From contig JAOXYB010057811.1 in the NCBI GenBank assembly GCA_028565635.1, forward strand, positions 1 through 10,966: a DNA stretch of 10,966 nucleotides, given 5' to 3'. The translations under genes were made by a program, and so were the position numbers. How positions within the stretch are numbered: the first letter of the stretch is position 1; every line of letters begins with the position of its first letter. The DNA comes from Phoronis ovalis. Taxonomy: Eukaryota > Phoronida > Phoronidae. The notes under the pieces are model-generated. The model had not been told where the DNA came from. It ran no database searches and saw nothing but the letters and a program-made list of their open reading frames with translations. Of the stretch, positions 1 to 7,700 are shown in pieces.

Positions 1-130
1 TTTATGAATTTGACACACTAATTAGCGCCAACCTGAAAAGAAGTCGTCGTATTTTGAACACGCTTCCGAGAATGTATTAAATTCCGTATCAACGTTCATA
101 AAATACAAAATATCGACGGAAATTAGATTT

Positions 131-282
131 TGTACAAATTTGAGAAACTCCAAAAAAGCCAAGAAAAACTAGGTGTACGAATCTAGAGAAACACCAAATT
201 CTCAATTAAGGGGGGTGTACGAATTTCAGAAATTATAAAATCTGAAAAAGGGGGTGTGTACGAATAACGGAGTTGTACAAAT
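131..282. repeat. Degenerate ~42-bp periodic array built on TGTAC(A/G)AAT
   Basis: The word tgtacRaat occurs at 131, 174, 216, 257 and 274, giving steps of 43, 42, 41 and 17. The middle three read gtgtacgaat and the outer two tgtacaaat. The copies at 216 and 257 are preceded by G-runs. Between copies are small hairpins: gagaa/ttctc at 186-203 and tttcaga/tctgaaa at 224-247. It may be a decayed minisatellite or the subterminal repeats of a DNA transposon continuing off the left edge. Confidence 0.7.
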
Positions 283-299
283 TGAGAAGAATTACCGTA

Positions 300-1984
300 G
301 CTGTTCATTCACCGAGTCGGCACATTTTTTGTTGACTTGTTCATGGGCTGTAGGTGTTCTAAACTTTATTTTGTATTATAGACAGCAATACCATTTCACT
401 AAATTGTAATACTAAAAAAATGCACAAGAGATGTGGCTTACACGTAACTGGATGAAGAAAGAAAAATTTATTATAAGGCTTGTTAGCAAAACTGATGCCA
501 AACTACAGACAGCTGGCACATATTTTTTTGGTTTCACAGCTATAGATGCAAAAATCATTATTTTCCCTTACATATTTACTGTCTACAAGCTTTCATTTCA
601 ATAAATGTAGTTTTACCTCTTATCCTGATTTTGAAATACAGCCACTGAACAGTGCATAATTAACATTTTAGTTTTTATGTTAAACGTTTCTTAGCATATT
701 TATACAAGTTCTCACAGGTAGCGCATTACGCAACATTTCCACGGTAAAAAGAAAACGGTCAGTTTTGGTAACAAGCCTAAACAGAAAATGTGACCTGCAC
801 ATGGACTAGAAATAAAATACCTTTAAGGTGAAAAAGTAAAATTTTCCTTTAAACACAATGGAAGCGATTATTATACTATAGGAGTTCAGCAATAACTCCC
901 TTTCAAAAAAAATGCACTAGCTGAGAATTTAACAATGAATTTTGGGCAATATCTACCCAGTTATTATATACATAGACAAAAAGAAATATTAGCAGAAGAT
1001 AGAGAACATAAACACTAACTTTTATAGAATATACCTAAAAAAAAAAACCAATTTAAAAGTACAAAATGCGGTTTAGAACACTAATAGTTATGGTTACATT
1101 TAGTATTGTTGTCAATAAGGATGCTAAGCACAGTATCAAATTATGGCAAGCAGTGTTCATAGGGAGGTACCAGACTGCCCTCTGTTGAGACACGATAAGG
1201 TGTTAAGGCTTGAATTTTGACATAATTTTATTTCTGTCTTCAGGCATTGATTTTAAGTGCATCATCAATATTATTAAACATTTCAACAATTTTTTTAAAC
1301 TCTGCATAAGTTGAGAATTGAGAAGTGTTGATATATACAAACAGAAAACATGTGATTACCTGCTGACTTTTCAAAGGAACATGACTAGAAAGCAGTACAA
1401 GTTTAGTTATCTTTTTCATTTCAGATTTATTGGTATAGACAAGGTGATTTGGAACCTAAATTCAGGACACTTATTTATTATAATTCTTTCTGTATATTTT
1501 TAACTTGTCTCTGTGCAAATTTATACATGCATGGCATTGAATAAGAAGCGATACATTTCTGTTTTGATGTTTCAATGTGATAACCTACATATTTCGAGAT
1601 TCAATGACGACTGTAATAAATTTTGAAGGAAGATGCTACAGCAGGCTTGGAGAACACTTTTCGAAAGTTTTCTATATTTAAAATGTATTATCGATAAAAT
1701 GACTTGAATAAGCTACTGTATTTGTAAATAAATATATTTGAAAATGTTGTTTCTTTTGGAAAGCTGTGGTAATCAAAGAACATTACCAAGCACTGTATGA
1801 TGATGTTGGCTTGTAGCGGTGAAACTTTTTATAGCACTTGCAGTGGAAGTATGAGATATTTCCGTAAAAATTGTAAGTTTAATATGATCATATTTGTCTG
1901 AACACGAGTCGGTGCTTCAGTTTTTTTCAAGGACTTATGTTTCATTGTTAGCAATCATATTAGGATTTAAAACTGATAGTAGTT
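300..1984. other. Gene-free AT-rich stretch
   Basis: No frame on either strand has recognisable protein features, and no tRNA or rRNA was seen. A plus-strand AATAAA at 1727-1732 is followed by tgttgtttctttt, which looks like a poly(A) site. If real, part of this stretch could be the 3' untranslated end of a plus-strand gene lying to the left, but no coding exon supports that. Confidence 0.5.
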
Positions 1985-2074
1985 TCTGCTTGTTTACATG
2001 AAACAAATATAAAAGGGGCTTCTGAAAAGCTAGTCTTATCTGCTTGTTGACAATATTGAAGGGGCTTCTGAAAA
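1985..2074. repeat. Imperfect tandem duplication of about 50 bp
   Basis: Two copies share tctgcttgtt at their start (1985 and 2039) and aaggggcttctgaaaa at their end (2013-2028 and 2059-2074), with small differences between. The ends are 46 bp apart and the starts 54 bp apart, so one copy has gained or lost several bases. No coding or RNA function is visible. Confidence 0.75.
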
Positions 2075-4494
2075 AAGAGAATGTTTGTTTGTATTTCAAG
2101 TTATAAATTATTTTTTGTTAAGAATTATTGAATTTTCTTTTTAAATCAAATATATTCTTTGTATTATTTTTGTTTGATGTTTATTTTCAAGGTATCATGA
2201 CCTAAAAGTAGTTTTTCAAAAAATATATGTTTTGATATGAAATTATTAATTTATTTTCACTTATAGACACCAGTTTTAACAACAATTTAAAAACAATTTG
2301 GTGTTCTGGTAACTTCTATTGCTGCAAGTGTTAAGTGGTCGTATAGGCAGTTGCAAGAAATGGCTACCTGAGATAACCCCTACTCCAAAATATTATTATC
2401 CACCAGCAATCATCCTAGCATTCCACATGTCATAATCTAGAGGGATTGGGATAATTAAATTGTCACTGTAAACAGTCGTATAAGGGATGATACTTCATAC
2501 ACATGCTTCTAAAAAAGGTCATCATTTTTGCAGAATTTTGCATAAATAACACCTGAATTTAAATGACATAATTTTGAAAAAATAAAGTTTTGCACCTACA
2601 TTTAATTGCCCTTAACCAATTTATATCACATCCTTAATTTCTACTAACCCCGGTTTCATGAATTTTTACTGGTAAAAGTGGGCTTGACAGACAGGTACAA
2701 ATGCATGCAACAGTAGCGTCCTCTACACTACCTATACACCACCTTAATTCTTACTGGTAAGATACAGTACCCTAATGAAAAATTTGGTCAAGTGATGAGC
2801 TGGTTACAAGTTAACAAACCGTGTAACATAAAATTTCCAAAGATCGTGCATTTGATATTTTCACATCCAGTTTTGGATTACTATCCGTATTTTAATAATT
2901 GTACATATCTGTACATTTAATATATAATACTCAGAGTCATTAGCGACTAAAATATGTCAGACAGCAGGCGCGGATACAAAGGGGTTTCCCCTGTTTTCTA
3001 GAACACGGTCGCGAAATTTCTGAGAGAAAACATTCCATGAAGACCCTATGAAAATCTTGTTTCTTGGATTCTGCAGCTTCAGAACGATTTCTTTGTTCCT
3101 TGTTTGCTTTACCCGTATGTGCTTGGATTAGCATATTTGAATGTACTGGGTATAATATATTAATCAGAGTGTTCCTACTACATGTATTCAATAATCCCGC
3201 ATACCAAACTTAATCCGTCTCTTTAACAGCATTAGCAACAGTAAGATAATAAAGCTTAATCATTTCTGTGATACGGGTGTGATTAAAGTGATCGGATGTG
3301 TGAAGTTGAAATAACCATTATAAATAATTCGGAGTTTTGTCCAACACATTGAATCAAAATTCATGAGTCTAAAATAAACTCAAATATATCTTACAGATGG
3401 TTCAAACATTATGTTATAACATAACATGACATGTGTTGTTATTTTTTAAAAGAGATATTTCAAATGTTATAAAAATGGAGCGAGCAAAAATTTATTTTCT
3501 GATAAAAATCAAGACCCAGAATTTAATCTCAGCTTCCAACACTAAAGCTACTGTAGCCAGCTCTCAGTCCCAGCTTCTCTAAAATAACGGATGCAGATTC
3601 CCTGAAGTATAAGAAATAAACGGTCCATTGCAAGTGTTCTTATAGCTTATGCTGTCACGCGACTCTAGTTACATATACATACTGCAAATCTGAGAAAAAA
3701 TTTATGATTTCATATAGATGAGATAGGGATAAAATAAATGATAATTAGAAATTTACAAACTGAACATTTTCTCAAAATCCTTGTTTCATAATTGTTATTT
3801 AATTTTTTTAAATAGAATTTTTTACAATTTACAAAAAAATGAAAATATCTGTTTTCAACATTTTAAAAGGAAATAAATTAAAACGTGTCAAATATGTAAT
3901 CTTAAAAAATAAATCTGAAGTTTCGTCGATAGGTCTCAACACAAAATTAAAGAGCTAATAAAAAGTACCAGTATGCAAATATGAAGCACCTGAGATGGTA
4001 AGGACCTAGTTTGTTAGATATAAAGCTAGGCATGTTTAAGGTCATCAAATTGCTGTAATTTCTAAAGGGTGATGACTTGGTGGGAAGAAACGACACTAAG
4101 TTGGAAAATGGTCACAACTTTACTCTGTAACCATCCCTGGACAGATACACAACAGTCACATGCATAGAATTTCAGTACATGGATGACAAAAATTAATATC
4201 AACAGCATAAGGAAATACATATTCAACATAATTACAGTTGAGAGAAAATTCAGTAAAATATTATAAATTCAATTTGGCAATAAATATTTAATTAAATAAT
4301 TTGTTACTTGATTCATTTTTCATAGCAAATTATGTTTCATTATTCTTTTGAAATAAATTGTACTAACTTTTAAAAAGAATCCTCAAGGAACCAGTTCTGA
4401 AGGTATAGTGTTTTGATCTCTAAGACCATTGTATTTCTAAGTGCAGAACTCTTTATAGCACCAGAAATTTAAGTCAGTTAAGTTAAAGACTTCT
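2075..4494. other. Gene-free AT-rich stretch downstream of DMTF1
   Basis: I see no coding exon or RNA gene. An 83-codon minus-strand frame (2940-3191) has no family features. About 2640-2790 is less AT-rich, contains ccccggtttcatgaa and two copies of ttactggtaa (2669 and 2751), and may be an old dispersed repeat. Long A/T runs fill 3700-3900. Part of the right end may be DMTF1 3' untranslated sequence. Confidence 0.5.
3411..3442. repeat. Palindrome followed by a short inverted repeat
   Basis: ATGTTATAACAT at 3411-3422 is a perfect 12-bp palindrome. It runs into ataaca (3421-3426), which pairs with tgttat (3437-3442) across a 10-base loop. The sequence is AT-rich, so chance is a fair explanation, and no gene is next to it. 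Confidence 0.55.
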
Positions 4495-4500
4495 TTTAAT
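4495..4500 (-). terminator. Possible DMTF1 poly(A) signal ATTAAA (further candidate)
   Basis: ATTAAA on the minus strand about 160 nt past the stop. The downstream sequence is less clearly T/G-rich than for the candidate at 4577-4582. The true 3' end could also lie further left. Confidence 0.3.
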
Positions 4501-4576
4501 AAAATAAGTCATTATTTGGCCAATATTTCCTCAAGACAACCGAAGGCACTGCTGCTTTGTACATGTAGAGACAACT

Positions 4577-4582
4577 TTTAAT
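4577..4582 (-). terminator. Possible DMTF1 poly(A) signal ATTAAA (nearer candidate)
   Basis: ATTAAA on the minus strand about 80 nt past the DMTF1 stop. It is followed by a CA within about 20 nt and then a T/G-rich stretch (cggttgtcttg), the usual order of signal, cleavage site and downstream element. A second ATTAAA lies at 4495-4500. The hexamer is common in AT-rich DNA, so this is only a candidate. Confidence 0.4.
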
Positions 4583-4658
4583 TTGAAATACGATGTAACG
4601 CAGCTTTGGAGCACAGACTTCAAAAATGTTTTACAGGCAGAAATTGTAATATGATTTC

Positions 4659-4741
4659 TCAGTTCTCTTCTGTTTGTTGAGGTTTTTCAGTTTCAACTTC
4701 ACACAAATCTGAATCTTGCATCTCTGATGCCAACATTGGAT
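4659..4741 (-). CDS. DMTF1: DMTF1 last coding exon: carboxy terminus and stop
   Basis: Residues 476-501, the end of Asp475 and TGA (4661-4659). It reads DPMLASEMQDSDLCEVETEK then PQQTEEN and stop. DPML after a Ser-rich stretch matches DPIL near the end of vertebrate DMTF1. The ending is acidic. The acceptor is ttcacag. The piece from the first Myb repeat to the stop (501 residues) is close in length to the same part of the human protein. Confidence 0.88.
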
Positions 4742-7700
4742 CTGTGAAAAACCATTAGTTTGTTCAGTATGAAGAATAATCAAAGAATAATCATAGATAT
4801 CACAAAATTATAATAAATAGCAGGGTCAATCAAAACTTGTTAACAATTATTTGTAAAAGTGCCTACACAATATATAGAGTCCATTAAATTTTAAAACGGC
4901 CAATACTTTAGCTTTCCGGTGGGGGTCAGTAACTAACTCGCCTCTTTCTTCGAACAGAGGGAAGTAGAATTCTTCGAGGATTTCTTCATAATGTAGTTTG
5001 GAGCATAGTTAAAACGAGACAGTTTTTACAGATTCCAAGAAGCAAGTGACCAGTATTTTACATCCAATCCTAAACTAATGACATTTAGTTAAATTCTGAG
5101 AGATTCACTAAATAAATGTCCAGTTATGTGCTTTAACAGAAAATATTAACAATTTTCATCTTAAAAACAGTTTGGTGTGGTACCTCTAGGTCAAACACTT
5201 TTTGATCATGTTTTTTATGTAATAAACTCATAGTAAAGAGCTCATCCACTGTCTATGAGTTAAGCTTGCAGAATGTTTTTTTTTTGATTAATAATACATT
5301 CATTTTGGCATCCAATTAGTTAAGAGAACATAGATTACATTAATCTAACTGTCCAGATTACCTCATGCTTGCTTTGCTGCAGTCGGCTCCTTACCTGATA
5401 ATGAAGACATGATAAGCTCTCTTGATTCTGTTGGCCGTGTTATCGGTTCACTTGTTTCTGGCGATGTGTTAATTACTAAAGTATTTGATTCATCTACAAT
5501 ATCTGCCTCTGAGGTCCCTTCTACTTCCTATATAACCAAATAGACACAGAGATTAAATAATCTGTCACCTATATATGCCTTGATATTTATACTTCATCTG
5601 TTACATAAATACATTCAGCATTACATTTCCCACTCTGTTAGCCCTTTGGTTATCACAAAAATATTTTTTTGTAGACAAATAAAGACAAATGTTACTTTAC
5701 CTCATATGTAGCTTCTGTTGTAGTAATTATTTCTCTTGTATTATTACCACTATGTATTGGAATTTCTGCAAAAAAATATTTTGTAGAATATTTATTCAAC
5801 TGATTATGGTTTACATAACATCTGAAAACATATTCTGAGATAAGTAACACTCTATACAATACAAGCAAGTATCATTGAAACATGATGTCCATGCGCAAGC
5901 TACTGAAAAACTAATTTGCAGAATAACACTGTGATTATTGTTAAGTGTTTTAAGAATAATTTCAACGTTTGGATTTGCTAATTTTCTGAAACTATGAGAC
6001 ATGACAATGCAACACTGTGTTGCCATTACAGCTGGTGAAAATAACCATCATCTGATCGATATGAGTTACATGTAGGTTAGGATGCACTGCATACCAGTAG
6101 TTTCTTGTAGATGGAGTCTACCATTCTCCCCTGTACTCTCTACATTGGTGTTAACCACCACATGTTGCATAGCCGCATCTGATACAGACTGGACTGTCAC
6201 ATTCTCATTACCAGGGTAGGCTTCACCCTAAAGTATTTACAAAAAAAAACATACTTTAAGCTGTGCTCTTCTATGATAAAATACATGTATGGTAACACAT
6301 TGTCACATCAACATAAAATATAAGCTACTTCAAACAGAGTAAGAATTGTGATTGCTGTTGGGACAGAGAACTATTGTCAAGCAGTACTACATGATATACA
6401 TACAAAACCTTAAACACACTAGCTCTATTTCATTATAAAAATCTTAACAAATATGTTATTCTGAGTGTAAGATAATATTACACAGAACATAACCACCAAC
6501 CTGATACCAAAATACACAGCTTTTGCTAAGAATTCGACAGGATTACCCTCTTGTGAAAAATGCCATTTTAACTAGCTCTGTCACATCCTGGGAGGCATTT
6601 CTGCCTATTGTCATCACAAACTAAGACAGCGGAACATACGTGGCATGGCGGAAATTGCTATAACCTGATTGGCTAACATAGGGAATTCCGAGACATCATT
6701 ATGATTGGAGTTCGATAAGCTCAGCGCATGTTTATAATTTTCCCTAGGCAAAATCTAGAAACATCAGGGCGAAATAAACATTCAACAAATGATATGAAAA
6801 TATTCTTTTATTTTTGATTAATCTGTTATAGGAAATACAAATTTTCTTTGAAACTAAAACAATAAAATATAATCAAAGTAGAGCCAGTGTCTTTAAGCAA
6901 ACGAAATAAAATAAGTATTGAAACCCCAACTTGTTGCAACTAATCCTCGCGGGGGGGGCACTTGAGTCCTGTATGGTCATAACTACAGGTACTAGTCTGC
7001 TTGGGAGACTGGGGTTGTCTGAATGTGCATTACAATTTTAGGATTGGACAATCAACTTGATTTACAACTTCATTGTATTTGTAGTCGGAAGTATTATTCT
7101 ATTTCAAAAGCTTTGTACCACTTCCGATTTTTTAGGGTCATCACAACTCCAAAGCTTGGCTAATTTAGCTATTAAGAGTAACTGAGCATGAAGACTTGAA
7201 AACCAAAATATTCATGTGCACAACCTACCTGTACCAAAGGTAGAGTATGGACAATGATATGATCAGTGGCCATGCTTCCTGAGAATGTGATTGCAGGGTT
7301 TGACTGTGGCTGTGTAATAAGATATGTTCCACTAGTAGGTACATGCTGTATCAGCTCGTATGTTTGGAATGTTCCATCGTCTTCGTCTAGTTGAGTCGTT
7401 GTGGAGATGGTGTTGCCACCTATGTGGAATGCAAGATGTGTCAGGTGAAAAGTAAGTTCAAATATTATAATATACACTTTTTTAATTCTTAAAGTTATTA
7501 GGCTCTTTTATAATTGTATCAAGGCAGTAAAAGATGGAACACACATAACAGCAACTTAAAAAGGAAGTACATCATTTAGAACCTTTTTTAAGAAATATTT
7601 CTCAATCTACTTGATGCAGCTTCTAGCCTTAGAAAAATAAAGATCTACAGATATTGAGGAATCACTTTGTACATGAGATATCTACTTGTAGTTACTTACC

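Noticed and set aside
310-330. caccgagtcggcac followed by a T-run, and a similar word at 1903-1927, resemble the 3' end of the Cas9 tracrRNA/guide scaffold.
   Set aside because: Only about 10-12 bases match in each case, the rest of the scaffold is absent, and the setting is an animal genome with no CRISPR repeats. Chance is the best explanation.
1318-1503. 61-codon plus-strand open frame.
   Set aside because: Aromatic- and Ile-rich reading of AT-rich DNA with no family features or supporting context.
2940-3191. 83-codon minus-strand open frame.
   Set aside because: No recognisable family, domain or splice context; Cys/Ser/Arg-rich composition is typical of a chance frame.
5811-6026. 71-codon minus-strand frame between exons 9 and 10.
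   Set aside because: Lies in an intron, has no homology to DMTF1, and its phase does not fit the flanking exons.
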